A DNA stretch of 64,000 bases from Chryseobacterium culicis (GCF_900108365.1 NZ_FNWQ01000001.1:186001-250000), one strand, 5' to 3'; positions 1-8,833 are shown, counted from the stretch's first letter. Translations and numbers: made by a program. The notes: generated by a model not told the origin, from the sequence alone.

Positions 1-571
1 TCCAGTCCACTTCCATGTCAAGCATGAAATTAGCATCCTGAACATCCTTCTCCGTCAAAGCAGGAAGAGAAACGTTTGTATTCGGAAGATTAACTCCTTT
101 TTTAGAACTTAAAGGTCCCCCTTGGATGGTTTTTGCTTTTACAGTATCTTTTTCATTGGTTTCAATAACCTCCAGCATTAGTTTTCCATCATCAATAAGG
201 ATTCTTTCCCCTACTTTTACGTCTTGTGGAAACTGCTGGTAAGTCATATACACTTTGGTAGAGTCACCCTCCATCTTTTCATTGGTGAAGGTAAGAATGT
301 CACCAGGATTCAGGTAAGATCCTTCTTTTACAACTCCCACTCTCAGCTTCGGTCCCTGAAGATCTCCCAGAATTCCTACTGAATAACCATACTCGCTGTT
401 AAGCTCTCTAATTATTTCAATATTTTTTCGAACCAAGTCGTAATCTGCATGTGAAAAATTTATTCTGAAAATATCAACACCCGCTTTCATTAAATCTAAC
501 ATTACCTCCTTTGATGATGAAGCAGGCCCTAGTGTTGCGATAATTTTTGTCTTCTTTAAATACTTATTCAT
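1..571 (-). CDS. pyk: Pyruvate kinase, N-terminal part (gene continues beyond left edge)
   Basis: Pyruvate kinase transfers phosphate from phosphoenolpyruvate to ADP in the last step of glycolysis, in the cytosol. About 190 codons are present, starting at the ATG complementary to 569-571. The N-terminus reads MNKYLKKTKIIATLGPAS, the conserved TKI-TLGPASS opening of the family, followed by MLDLMKAGVDIFRINFSHA (substrate-binding Arg and the NFSHG-like motif) and GDLQGPKLRVG. The B domain then begins. The start overlaps the stop of the upstream IPExxxVDY gene by 8 nt, so it is the last visible gene of the acpP-fabF-rnc operon and is probably translationally coupled. The C-terminal part lies outside the window. 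Confidence 0.95.
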   Translation of the reverse strand, partial: MNKYLKKTKIIATLGPASSSKEVMLDLMKAGVDIFRINFSHADYDLVRKNIEIIRELNSEYGYSVGILGDLQGPKLRVGVVKEGSYLNPGDILTFTNEKMEGDSTKVYMTYQQFPQDVKVGERILIDDGKLMLEVIETNEKDTVKAKTIQGGPLSSKKGVNLPNTNVSLPALTEKDVQDANFMLDMEVDW

Positions 572-1037
572 AATACTGGATAATTTGATAAAGTTCCTCT
601 TCAGAACTCAGTGTATAATCTTGAATTGGAAACACAAGATTTTCAGGGAGCAAAATTACGGAAAAATCAGGAAACTGTTCCGAACTATGCAGAATATATT
701 CCACATCTACCTGATTATTTAATAAAAATTTAATGTTTTCTTCTTCTGTAAAGAGTTCTGTCTGAATTTTTTTTTGCTTACTTTCAGAAGATTTATTGGA
801 AATGAAGGTAAAACAAGTCTTCGTAAACTTGTGGTAGGCCTCATATCTTGGAAAAAAATAATCATAATACCCCCCATGAAAGACAAGATCTTTCTTTCTT
901 GAAAAGCTGAGGTTGTTGGTCTGATTTATTTTGTAGAAAAACTCATGAGCGGGTATATCTTTGGCTAATCTTACCAATCCTATGGCAATATCTTCAAATT
1001 CAATATCATCAAGATCATAAAGTTTTTGAATTTCCAA
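564..1037 (-). CDS. IPExxxVDY family protein
   Basis: A 157-residue protein with no known biochemical function. It matches the small Bacteroidota family named for a C-terminal IPExxxVDY signature; here the motif reads LLPENLVFPIQDY near residues 129-141, a variant with Leu for Ile and Gln for Val. It has no signal peptide or membrane segment and is probably cytosolic. Its start overlaps the end of rnc by 23 nt and its stop overlaps the pyk start by 8 nt, so all three are likely translated from one message. The rnc-IPExxxVDY-pyk order is typical of Flavobacteriia. Family assignment rests on motif and context. Confidence 0.85.
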   Translation of the reverse strand: MEIQKLYDLDDIEFEDIAIGLVRLAKDIPAHEFFYKINQTNNLSFSRKKDLVFHGGYYDYFFPRYEAYHKFTKTCFTFISNKSSESKQKKIQTELFTEEENIKFLLNNQVDVEYILHSSEQFPDFSVILLPENLVFPIQDYTLSSEEELYQIIQYYE

Positions 1038-1779
1038 GTATATTTTCTTTTTTGTTTAAAATATAAAATGCCCTTTGTGCTGCCTTCTCCTCCGCTTTCT
1101 TCTTGGAAGTCTCTGTTGCGTTTGCAATTTTTTCATCTCCCAGCCATACATGGCACCTGAATACTACAGATTTATTGGCCTGTATTTCCTCGCAGGTTTC
1201 GTATTTTATATTGACTTTCTTCTTCTGGCTCCATTCGAGCAGGAGACCTTTATAGCTTACAATTTTATTTTCAAGCTTATTGATTTCGGAAGGGGTCAGT
1301 AATTTCTCCAAAATAATCCTTTTACAGGCATCATAATGGAAGTCCAAATAAACGGCACCTATGAGGGCTTCGAATAAATTGCCGGAGATATTTTCACCCA
1401 AAGCTGAAGAACTGTTTTGTTTTTGCAAAAGGTTGGTAAGCTTGAGGTCTTCTCCTAATTTATTGAGATTTTTCCTATTAACAATCTTAGATTTCATCTG
1501 CGTCAGGTATCCTTCATTAGCCTGAGGATAGGTCTGGAACAAATGACAAGAAATAATTGTACCCAAAACAGAATCTCCCAAAAATTCAAGTCTTTCGTAA
1601 TTGCTGTCTTGATTTTTAGAAGAATTTTTTAAAGAGAAAGCCTCACGGTAAAGAGCAATATTCTGTACTTCAGTACCTAACACTTTTTTAAGTTCGGTAC
1701 TGAGAAAATAGTCTCTCTCCGTTAGTTGTCTTTTTCTTTTTTTGAGAAGGAATTTAGAAAAGTATTTCTGTAACTCCAT
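1015..1779 (-). CDS. rnc: Ribonuclease III
   Basis: RNase III cleaves double-stranded RNA and processes rRNA precursors and structured messages. The 254-residue protein shows the signature ERLEFLGDSVLG near residue 63, with Glu and Asp for Mg2+ binding. A second acidic stretch, NLFEALIGAVYLD, completes the catalytic site, and a C-terminal double-stranded RNA-binding domain follows (roughly residues 170-240, containing KKKAEEKAAQRAF). The length is typical. It sits 10 nt downstream of fabF and overlaps the next gene, inside the acpP-fabF-rnc-pyk operon. Confidence 0.95.
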   Translation of the reverse strand: MELQKYFSKFLLKKRKRQLTERDYFLSTELKKVLGTEVQNIALYREAFSLKNSSKNQDSNYERLEFLGDSVLGTIISCHLFQTYPQANEGYLTQMKSKIVNRKNLNKLGEDLKLTNLLQKQNSSSALGENISGNLFEALIGAVYLDFHYDACKRIILEKLLTPSEINKLENKIVSYKGLLLEWSQKKKVNIKYETCEEIQANKSVVFRCHVWLGDEKIANATETSKKKAEEKAAQRAFYILNKKENILGNSKTL

Positions 1780-1788
1780 TCATTGAAT

Positions 1789-3033
1789 TTAGATTTTCTT
1801 AAATAGAACGCAAGCGTTATGCCCGCCAAATCCAAAAGTATTGCTCATGGCTACTTTTACATCTTTCTTCACAGCTGTGTTAAACGTAAAGTTTAGTCTG
1901 CTGTCAATATTTTCATCATCAGTAAAATGGTTGATGGTAGGAGGAACAGTACCATGAATAATAGTTCCCAATGCAGCAATAGCTTCAATAACACCGGCTG
2001 CTCCCAAAAGGTGGCCTGTCATTGATTTTGTAGAATTAATCTGAATGTCATAAGCATGCTCGCCAAGTAATCTTGAGATGGCGTTGGATTCTGCGATATC
2101 TCCTAATGGAGTAGATGTACCGTGCATATTGATATGATCTACTTCATCAGCAGTTAAACCTGCATCTTCCAGGCAGCTCTTCATTACCAGATAAGCGCCA
2201 AGGCCTTCAGGATGCGGAGCGGTCATGTGATGTGCATCAGCACTTAAACCACCTCCTAATAATTCTGCATAAATTGTAGCACCACGTTTTACTGCGTGCT
2301 CATATTCTTCAAGAATAATACATCCAGCACCTTCGCCTAATACAAATCCATCTCTGTCTTTGTCAAAAGGTCTTGAAGCTGTTTTAGGATCATCATTTCT
2401 TGTAGAAAGTGCCATCATTGCATTAAATCCACCGACACCACTTGCTGTTACGGCTGCTTCAGAGCCTCCACAAACAATTACATCTGCTTTTCCAAGCTGG
2501 ATCAGCATTTTGGAATCAATTATAGCGTTTGCAGAAGAAGCACATGCAGATACCGTAGTATAATTAGGCCCGTGGAAACCATACTCAATAGAGATATGGC
2601 CAGGAGTGATATCCGCAATCATTTTGGGAATAAAGAACGGGTTGAATCTCGGAATTTCCGTATTGGCCCATCCTAACACTTCTGTTTCGAAAGTCTCTAA
2701 ACCTCCGATTCCTGAACCCCAAATTACACCGACTCTGTTTTTATCCACATTGTCTTCCATAATCTTGGAATGTGCTACTGCTTCTCTGGCAGCAACAAGT
2801 CCCAATTGGGTATTTCGGTCCATTTTTTTAGCCTCTTTCTTATCGAAATGCTGTAGCGGATCGAAATTTTTGACTTCGCAAGCGAACTTTGTTTTAAAGT
2901 TTGTGGCATCAAAAAGAGTAATCGGAGCGGCACCGCTCTCACCTTTTACAAGATTTTCCCAGTATTCTTTTGCATTATTTCCTATTGGTGTTATTGCTCC
3001 AAATCCGGTTACAACTACTCTTTTTAATTCCAT
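1789..3033 (-). CDS. fabF: Beta-ketoacyl-ACP synthase II
   Basis: Condenses acyl-ACP with malonyl-ACP in the elongation cycle of type II fatty acid synthesis, in the cytosol. The 414-residue protein has the thiolase-fold condensing-enzyme hallmarks: nucleophile Cys164 in VSACASSANA, the first catalytic His in MHGTSTPLGD and the second in TGHLLGAAG. The C-terminus ends with the usual NTFGFGGHNACVLF. It follows acpP by 34 nt, which supplies its carrier substrate, and precedes rnc. Length and motifs are complete. Confidence 0.97.
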   Translation of the reverse strand: MELKRVVVTGFGAITPIGNNAKEYWENLVKGESGAAPITLFDATNFKTKFACEVKNFDPLQHFDKKEAKKMDRNTQLGLVAAREAVAHSKIMEDNVDKNRVGVIWGSGIGGLETFETEVLGWANTEIPRFNPFFIPKMIADITPGHISIEYGFHGPNYTTVSACASSANAIIDSKMLIQLGKADVIVCGGSEAAVTASGVGGFNAMMALSTRNDDPKTASRPFDKDRDGFVLGEGAGCIILEEYEHAVKRGATIYAELLGGGLSADAHHMTAPHPEGLGAYLVMKSCLEDAGLTADEVDHINMHGTSTPLGDIAESNAISRLLGEHAYDIQINSTKSMTGHLLGAAGVIEAIAALGTIIHGTVPPTINHFTDDENIDSRLNFTFNTAVKKDVKVAMSNTFGFGGHNACVLFKKI

Positions 3034-3067
3034 AAACTTTGTTTAATTTCTTTTTTGTTGAAGAATA

Positions 3068-3307
3068 TTATTTATTTACTACTTCTTCGATGTAAGCGAT
3101 AGCGTGTCCTACAGTAGTAATTTTTTCAGCTTGGTCATCAGGGATCTGAATGTTAAATTCTTTTTCAAATTCCATGATTAACTCAACTGTATCTAGTGAA
3201 TCAGCTCCTAAATCGTTAGTGAAGCTAGCTTCAGGAGTTACTTCTGTTTCTTCAACGTCAAGCTTATCAGCGATGATAGCTTTTACTCTTGATGCAATGT
3301 CTGACAT
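3068..3307 (-). CDS. acpP: Acyl carrier protein
   Basis: Carries growing acyl chains on a 4'-phosphopantetheine arm during fatty acid synthesis. The 79-residue acidic protein contains [15 protein letters not shown], with Ser37 as the phosphopantetheine attachment site. It is the first gene of the operon acpP-fabF-rnc-IPExxxVDY-pyk. A Bacteroidota -7 element lies 33 nt upstream of its start. Confidence 0.98.
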   Translation of the reverse strand: MSDIASRVKAIIADKLDVEETEVTPEASFTNDLGADSLDTVELIMEFEKEFNIQIPDDQAEKITTVGHAIAYIEEVVNK

Positions 3308-3339
3308 AGTAAATTATTTTTTTAATTGTTAGATGGTGC

Positions 3340-3347
3340 AAATATAT
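3340..3347 (-). promoter_or_regulatory. -7 promoter element of the acpP operon
   Basis: The minus strand reads TATATTTG, a perfect TAnnTTTG match, 33 nt before the acpP start. No clear TTTG -33 element is present at the usual spacing; the nearest T-rich tract is TGTTTT about 15 nt upstream. Confidence 0.6.
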
Positions 3348-3920
3348 AAAATTCTTTACGATAAAACATTTTTTTAGTCTTTTTTGTGGACCGGAAGCTT
3401 TCATTTTGGATTGTTTTGCTTTAGTCTTTTAGTTTTCAGTAGGTTATGTTAGGGGGTCTGTCAGCGTGAAATTAAAAAGCTGTTGCTTCAATAATTCAAG
3501 CCCATTTTTAAGCTTCTGGTTTTATTATAGTCCGGCATTGTGTTAAATAAAAATTATTTCAACCATTCTCAGCCTATATTATTTTCCATACCACTATATG
3601 CCTCAAGGTGATCTGTTGTTTTATTGAGCCGCAAGTTAATTTTTATAAGCCCGCTTCATAGAAAATTCAAGGGGATAAAATGAACTTATACCATAGATTT
3701 TTAAAGCCGGATTTTAAAATTATGAAGCAAAAGCCTGTTGTTTGGAATGCGCGATGAGAAAATGTGTTGATGGATATTTGTGTTGGTTTTCAGTTTGTTA
3801 CATAGGTGACGTAGATTTGAGATAGCTGTTTTTTTGCATATTGTATGAATTTGAAATTTACTTTGCCCAAAATTATTAAGTACGAAAAGTTTAGTAAACA
3901 ACTTTTAATTTTAAAACACT
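3348..3920. other. Intergenic region between divergent acpP and VGINT genes, no gene seen
   Basis: About 570 nt of AT-rich DNA between divergently transcribed genes. It should hold both upstream promoter regions. I see no convincing ORF, tRNA or strong inverted repeat here. A weak -7-like TTACTTTG lies near 3858-3865 for the rightward gene. Confidence 0.5.
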
Positions 3921-5354
3921 ATGAAGAAAAAATTATTACTAGCAGCAACTATTGCTGTTTCATCTTTTGCGTTTGGACAGGTAGGAATTAATACAGCTGC
4001 TCCAAACGCCACACTAGATATAACAGGAGTTCCTTCCGATGCTTCTAAAACAGACGGTTTTATTGCACCAAGACTTACTGGAGATCAGCTGAAAGCAAAA
4101 GATAATGTATATGGTACAGCACAGACAGGAGCTGTAGTCTATGTTACACAGCTGCCGACATCCGGATCAAGTTCAAAAACAGCTAACGTAAGTGCTATTG
4201 GATATTATTATTTTGACGGGCTAGTATGGCAGACTTTAAACAATGATGTCTGGAATTATGTATCTGGCACTACCGCAACGAATACAGCCGCGGGTGTAAG
4301 TACTGATAATATCTGGAGATCAGGTAATGTGACGGTTGGAGCAGGAGGTCCTTTGGTTCCTACAAATAAATTCACTGTTAATCATACGGTTACATCTGCT
4401 CCTGCAGGAGGTTCAATAGCGATTATAAGCAGTATGGACAGTAATGCTCAGGGACAGAAAATTGGAATATCAAGCAACATCACTGATAATTCAACGGCCG
4501 GTACCAGTATGAATTTTGGGATTGCTGCTGCTGTACAGGACAAGTCTACTGTACCATCCAATGGATACGGAGGTTTCTTTCCTTATAATATGATTGGTTC
4601 AAAAACTAATCCATCATCATCAAATACCTATGGAGTAAACACGGGGGTTAATCTTTTTTCAACGGGTACTCTTGCAGCCGGAAACATTTATGGTGTTACC
4701 TCTACAGCTGGTGGAGTTAACGGAGGTGGCAATGTAGGAGATATAAGTGTAAATAATCTGCGTGCGTTTGATGGAAGTGCAAGACCTTATACAGTAAGCG
4801 GACATACCTTTACCTCCCCAATGGCAATAGGCGGGCAAATGGAAGTAAGTCTTGTAGGAGGTGGAACATCTACTGTTACATCAGCTTATGGGGTTAATGC
4901 ATCTTTCAATGCTTCAATGGCTGGAGGTTCTGTAACAGCTGGTGCTGCTGCCTCATTAAGAAGCTATACAGGTTTTGGATCAACAGGGAATTATAATATT
5001 ACCAGACTGTACGGGTTGTTTGTGGATGCGGCAGATACGTCAACGGGAACTAAAGTTATTAATAATTCATATGGTCTTTTTATAAGCCGATACCGTTTTA
5101 CCGGAGATACGGCTTCCAATGCCTATAATTTATACTCGCAGGGTGCGGATACAAAAAATTACTTTCAGGGAAGAATCGGTGCCGGAACAAATGTTCCTGC
5201 AGCCCAGCTGCATGTTGTAAAACAGGTATCAGACCTTACCCCTGCAATTATTGAAGGCTGCCCTGATCTGGCAGATAACGCGGCAGCACTTGCAGCTGGT
5301 TTGCCGGTGGGGGCCTTATACAAAACCGGAGATGTTCTCAAAGTAGTTCATTAA
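3921..5354 (+). CDS. Secreted VGINT-module protein, possible surface or adhesin-like protein
   Basis: A 477-residue exported protein of unknown function. It begins with a signal peptide (MKKKLLLAATIAVSSFAFG, cleavage near residue 19-20) followed by QVGINTAAPNATLDITG. This VGINT/TP/LDV module recurs at the mature N-terminus of many secreted Bacteroidota proteins and in four other genes of this window. The next block, DGFIAPRLTGDQLKAK and AQTGAVVYVT, is nearly the same as in the gene at 49137, so the two are paralogues. The middle is Gly/Ser/Thr/Asn-rich and beta-structured, with few charged residues. The C-terminus (CPDLADNAAALAAGLPVGALYKTGDVLKVVH) is a compact end rather than a type IX sorting domain. 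A strong terminator follows. Confidence 0.8.
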   Translation: MKKKLLLAATIAVSSFAFGQVGINTAAPNATLDITGVPSDASKTDGFIAPRLTGDQLKAKDNVYGTAQTGAVVYVTQLPTSGSSSKTANVSAIGYYYFDGLVWQTLNNDVWNYVSGTTATNTAAGVSTDNIWRSGNVTVGAGGPLVPTNKFTVNHTVTSAPAGGSIAIISSMDSNAQGQKIGISSNITDNSTAGTSMNFGIAAAVQDKSTVPSNGYGGFFPYNMIGSKTNPSSSNTYGVNTGVNLFSTGTLAAGNIYGVTSTAGGVNGGGNVGDISVNNLRAFDGSARPYTVSGHTFTSPMAIGGQMEVSLVGGGTSTVTSAYGVNASFNASMAGGSVTAGAAASLRSYTGFGSTGNYNITRLYGLFVDAADTSTGTKVINNSYGLFISRYRFTGDTASNAYNLYSQGADTKNYFQGRIGAGTNVPAAQLHVVKQVSDLTPAIIEGCPDLADNAAALAAGLPVGALYKTGDVLKVVH

Positions 5355-5388
5355 TTCTGGATTTTGAATTTTTTATGTGTGTGATTGT

Positions 5389-5420
5389 ATAGTGGCTGCT
5401 GTAGTAGCCACTATTTTTTT
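5389..5420 (+). terminator. Intrinsic terminator after the VGINT gene
   Basis: A 9-bp stem ATAGTGGCT / AGCCACTAT (5389-5397 and 5405-5413) with an 8-nt loop runs into a T tract ending near 5420. Confidence 0.85.
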
Positions 5421-5457
5421 GATCAGCAAATCAGGATCAGGATAGGTTTGTAGTGGT

Positions 5458-5588
5458 TAAAGCGAAGCCACCGGAAGAATGGTAACCAAATTTTATATAA
5501 TCATATATGAAAGAAAATCATTTAGAATAAATCTCCGGATGATTCATGACGGTAATTTAATATTATTTTTCCCGGTAGGCTCGCTTTA
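5458..5588. repeat. Imperfect inverted repeat, about 131 bp, in the gap before the TPR gene
   Basis: TAAAGCGAAGCCACCGG (5458-5474) is nearly the reverse complement of CCGGTAGGCTCGCTTTA (5572-5588). About 97 nt lie between the arms, with no ORF. It could be a small palindromic element or a structured region. No target-site duplication is evident. Confidence 0.5.
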
Positions 5589-5661
5589 ATTAATAAATGG
5601 TTACTTAGAATAAAGTCTTTTTTTTTACATTTACTTATACCATAAAACATGAATTAATGCT

Positions 5662-7095
5662 ATGTTAAAGAAAATAGTTTTTCTGCTTTTAACAGTTATT
5701 GTTTCTGTACATCTTTTAGGTCAAAAATATAGCGCAAAAGAAATAGACAGTCTTGGTAAAATAGCGGTATTTAGCATGACAAATAAGAAGGAAGCACTCA
5801 AGCTGATTCTTAAATATGTGGATATTGCTGATAAAAGCGGATATGAAAAGGAGGAAATGTATGCCAGGTATCGTGCGACATTGATTTATTTTGATCTGGG
5901 AGACTACGAAAAACTGATAGAATATTCTCTAGGCCTGGAAAATGATGCTCGTAAATCAGATAATTCATTTTTTGAGATGCTTGCTCTTCGAATGAGGGCG
6001 ATGTCTTATATGAAGCTGGGGGTTTATAACAAGTCAGAAAGTTTGTTTAAGCAGGCTCTCGAAAAAGCATCAGAGCTAAAAGGGGATGAAATGTCTGCAG
6101 GAAAAGGTGCATTGTTTAGTGATTTAGTTATCCTAAAAAGTGAAATGGGGCTATCATCTGATGAGAGTACGCTAGCTTATCTCAAAGAAAGTTTAAAATG
6201 GTATCACAAAATGCAGGACAAAGATAAAAGAGAAATAGCTTTAATTCCATTGTATTCTAATCTTGGTAAGTATTTTTCTGATATGCATCAACTCGATTCT
6301 GCATTTTACTACAGCCGCAAGGCATTGAGGCTTTCCGTTTCAAGAAAAGATACAATAAATGTAGGCTTTATTTCCAGTAATCTCGGGTCTTTTTTTTACA
6401 GGAATAATGATCAGGACAGTGCTCTTTTTTATTTAAAGAAAGCTTTATCTATTACCAGGCTCAGTGCAAGACCTTATCAATTAAAGGATGTTTATGATAA
6501 CCTTGCTCTTGTGTATGAAAAGCGAAAAGATTACAAGAACTCTTTGTTTTACGGAAATAAATATAAAAGACTTGCTGACAGCTTACGTGACGTTGAAAAA
6601 ATGGCTGTAAATAAAGAATCTATACGAGATCATGAAAAAAGCAAGCAGCAAACGGGTAGATTTTATATCACCTTGGGACTTATTTTAAGTATACTATTGG
6701 TCATAATCTATTATGCAGTAAGATATTTTAAAAGGTACCAAAAAGAAAGAAAAGAAAAGAAACAGAAAGAAATGGTGATTTCGGATTTGGAAGATAAAAT
6801 GAACAGTGCTTTTGAGGAAGTGGTTCAATTGGCGAAATCAGATGATCCTGCGTTTCTTCCAAGATTTAAAGAGATTTACCCTGAATTTTATAATAAACTA
6901 TCAGAAACATATCCTTTTCTCACTTCAGGCCAGCTTAAATTTTGTGCACTGCTCCGCCTCAATTTTTCTACTAAAGAAATTGCTTACTATAATCACCTGA
7001 CGATTCGTGGAATTGAAACCAAAAAAAACAGATTAAGGAAACAACTAGGTATTCCTTCTTATGAGGATCTCAATAAATGGATGATGAAATTTTGA
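5662..7095 (+). CDS. TPR sensor protein with one membrane helix and a LuxR-type C-terminal HTH
   Basis: A 477-residue predicted membrane-bound regulator of a class common in Bacteroidota. A signal sequence (residues 1-20) leads to an exported array of tetratricopeptide repeats (about residues 30-320, with repeated ALFYLKKALSI-like helices). One transmembrane helix follows (about 333-353, FYITLGLILSILLVIIYYAV), then a charged coiled coil. The cytosolic end holds a helix-turn-helix, QLKFCALLRLNFSTKEIAYY then GIETKKNRLRKQLGI, resembling the LuxR/GerE fold. I infer that an envelope signal sensed by the TPR part is passed to DNA binding. Its regulon is unknown. It ends just before the terminator at 7127 and the left end of the island. 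Confidence 0.8.
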   Translation: MLKKIVFLLLTVIVSVHLLGQKYSAKEIDSLGKIAVFSMTNKKEALKLILKYVDIADKSGYEKEEMYARYRATLIYFDLGDYEKLIEYSLGLENDARKSDNSFFEMLALRMRAMSYMKLGVYNKSESLFKQALEKASELKGDEMSAGKGALFSDLVILKSEMGLSSDESTLAYLKESLKWYHKMQDKDKREIALIPLYSNLGKYFSDMHQLDSAFYYSRKALRLSVSRKDTINVGFISSNLGSFFYRNNDQDSALFYLKKALSITRLSARPYQLKDVYDNLALVYEKRKDYKNSLFYGNKYKRLADSLRDVEKMAVNKESIRDHEKSKQQTGRFYITLGLILSILLVIIYYAVRYFKRYQKERKEKKQKEMVISDLEDKMNSAFEEVVQLAKSDDPAFLPRFKEIYPEFYNKLSETYPFLTSGQLKFCALLRLNFSTKEIAYYNHLTIRGIETKKNRLRKQLGIPSYEDLNKWMMKF

Positions 7096-7126
7096 AAATT
7101 TACTTTATACCTGTCTTATGACAAAT

Positions 7127-7155
7127 AAAAAGGTCCTTGAAAAAGGACCTTTTTT
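7127..7155. terminator. Bidirectional terminator between the TPR gene and the former ssrA 3' end
   Basis: A/T-flanked stem with GGTCC (7132-7136) pairing GGACC (7145-7149), extended by A-tract/T-tract pairing on both sides. U-runs would form in either direction. It directly abuts the 18-bp attachment repeat, so before the island inserted it would also have terminated ssrA. Confidence 0.75.
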
Positions 7156-7156
7156 G

Positions 7157-7174
7157 AAAGTGGAGTTGGAGGGA
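7157..7174 (+). repeat. Left attachment repeat of the island (18-bp core)
   Basis: Identical to 27202-27219. It is the displaced copy of the tmRNA 3' end. Sequence to its left is chromosomal terminator, and to its right is island. Confidence 0.92.
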
Positions 7175-7252
7175 CTACTTTTTTGAATCTGTTAAATTGT
7201 TAGTTAATTTATAAATGCTTTATATCAAAGTGTTTGAAGTGTATTTAATTAA

Positions 7253-7282
7253 TTTGAATTTATTGAAATTAACCTATATTTG
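7253..7282 (+). promoter_or_regulatory. Integrase promoter
   Basis: A TTTG -33 element (7253-7256) and a perfect -7 element TATATTTG (7275-7282) are spaced 18 nt apart. The predicted transcript begins around 7288, immediately before the paired 12-bp repeats and the integrase start. Confidence 0.75.
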
Positions 7283-7290
7283 AATTTTTT

Positions 7291-7314
7291 GGGTACAACT
7301 TTGGGTACAACTTT
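7291..7314 (+). repeat. Two tandem 12-bp repeats, candidate integrase arm-binding sites
   Basis: GGGTACAACTTT occurs twice head to tail (7291-7302 and 7303-7314). The same 20-nt string recurs in direct orientation at 27119-27138 near the right end. Placement near both att sites suggests arm-type recombinase sites. They also lie in the predicted 5' UTR of the integrase. Confidence 0.65.
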
Positions 7315-7333
7315 AAATTTGAATTATTTAATT

Positions 7334-8629
7334 ATGGCATCAGTAAGTTTTTTTGTTAGGGGTAAAGTAGTAGATAAGGAAAGTACAATTTGGGCAAAGT
7401 TCAGAGACAGGGATATTGATATTCGTGTACCTGTTCCATACCTGAACTGTAAACCGAAAGATTGGAAAGATGGTAAGTGCAAAATACCATCTAAAAAAAA
7501 TCACAAAGACGATACGGAAACTATTAACACACGTTTAGCTCAATTGGAAGCAAATATTATTTCCAGTTATGCGGAGGATAAGCCTGAACTAGATTTGAAG
7601 GAGTGGCTAAAATCTATCATTGAGCCTAAAAGTCAAAAAGAGGAAAAAGTAAAATATTCGGATGATGTTGTTCCCTTTATAGATATTTATGTTTCTTTTA
7701 AAAAAGATAGTATTACAGAAGCTACTATCAAAAAAGCAGGTGTAGTAAAACAAGTCTTGCAACGCTACATAGATGATAAAAATACGATTAAGAAAACTTT
7801 CAGGAGTTTGAAATTTAAAGATTTAGATAATACTTTTAGAATTGATTTTGAAAAATATTGTCAAAATGAAATTTACAAAGTTTCAAATACATATAAAAAT
7901 TTGAAGTTTTTAAAAATGGTATGTAGTGTAGCAGAATCTTTTGATATTGAAGTTCATAAACACGTTAAAAACTGGAAATTTGAAGTTGAAAAATCAATAA
8001 GGAACGACCCGAAATCTATTTATTTGACATTTGAAGAACTTGATAAAATTGAAAAAACTGAAATGCCTCACGATTATTTGGATAATGCAAGGGATTGGCT
8101 TTTGATTTCTTGTTATACTGGGCAACGTGTTAGTGATTATATGAGATTCACCTCTTCAATAATTGTTCAAGATAGTGAAGGAAGGAAATACTTAGATTTT
8201 ACACAAATAAAAACAGGTGCTAAAATGCAAATTCCCTTATTGAAAAAAGTTCAAGAAGTTTTAGATAAAAGGGATGGTGAATTTCCTCGAAAAATTTCGG
8301 ATGTAAAATTTAATCTATATATAAAAGAAGTATGTAAAATTGCAGAAATTGATGAGATAATTTACAATGGAAAGATGATGACAATTGAACGTAAAGGAAA
8401 GCCTAAAATCACCCGAAAGGTTTTTGGTGATTATCCTAAATATGAGTTGGTTACTTCGCACATTGGGCGAAAAAGTTTTGCATCAAATTTTTATGAGAAA
8501 ATTGCAACAGCTTATTTACTTAATGTTACTGGACATACAACAGAAAAGCAATTATTAGCATATATTAACAAAACAGATGTCGAAAAAGCTAAATCAACAG
8601 CAAAAATGTTTGATAGTTTAGGATATTAA
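7334..8629 (+). CDS. int: Tyrosine recombinase integrase of the island
   Basis: A 431-residue site-specific recombinase expected to insert and excise the island at ssrA. Catalytic residues are visible in order: Arg265 (CYTGQRVSDY), a Lys in the FTQIKTGAKMQ hairpin, His376-x-x-Arg379 (HIGRKSF), His401 (GHTTEKQ) and nucleophile Tyr410 (LLAYIN). A SAM-like core-binding domain occupies about residues 110-220. The ATG at 7334 is chosen: an in-frame TTG at 7280 would extend the protein by 18 residues, but that stretch encodes the GGGTACAACTTT repeats and lies at the promoter. The gene is transcribed away from the left att site. Its stop is followed by the RNA motif array. Confidence 0.93.
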   Translation: MASVSFFVRGKVVDKESTIWAKFRDRDIDIRVPVPYLNCKPKDWKDGKCKIPSKKNHKDDTETINTRLAQLEANIISSYAEDKPELDLKEWLKSIIEPKSQKEEKVKYSDDVVPFIDIYVSFKKDSITEATIKKAGVVKQVLQRYIDDKNTIKKTFRSLKFKDLDNTFRIDFEKYCQNEIYKVSNTYKNLKFLKMVCSVAESFDIEVHKHVKNWKFEVEKSIRNDPKSIYLTFEELDKIEKTEMPHDYLDNARDWLLISCYTGQRVSDYMRFTSSIIVQDSEGRKYLDFTQIKTGAKMQIPLLKKVQEVLDKRDGEFPRKISDVKFNLYIKEVCKIAEIDEIIYNGKMMTIERKGKPKITRKVFGDYPKYELVTSHIGRKSFASNFYEKIATAYLLNVTGHTTEKQLLAYINKTDVEKAKSTAKMFDSLGY

Positions 8630-8751
8630 CAGTTTTTGGCATATTAATTGAATGTCTAAAAAAGATTGATTTTTAAAAAAAGTTTTTTTTAAAATGAAAA
8701 TCAGATAGATGTTCCTTATCCAGTAATTTTCTATGTTTAAAAAATTCTGTT

Positions 8752-8817
8752 TCACTTGAAATAGTGATAAGGGGTGTCACCTGTATAAAAACGGCAACAG
8801 TCAGCTCATATTGAGAA
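8752..8817 (+). repeat. RNA motif copy 1
   Basis: Hairpin TCACT/AGTGA with a 6-nt loop, GGGG 8771-8774, CACCT 8778-8782, AAAAACG 8787-8793, then a second small hairpin CTCA/TGAG (8805-8814). Confidence 0.65.
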
Positions 8818-8833
8818 AATATATAAATCTATT

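Noticed and set aside
3701..3901. 66-codon minus-strand ORF between acpP and the VGINT gene
   Set aside because: Low-complexity composition, no family pattern, no promoter or coupling, and it lies in the upstream region of a real gene.
7280..7333. Longer integrase start at TTG 7280
   Set aside because: The extra 18 codons are the duplicated GGGTACAACTTT site and overlap the -7 element.
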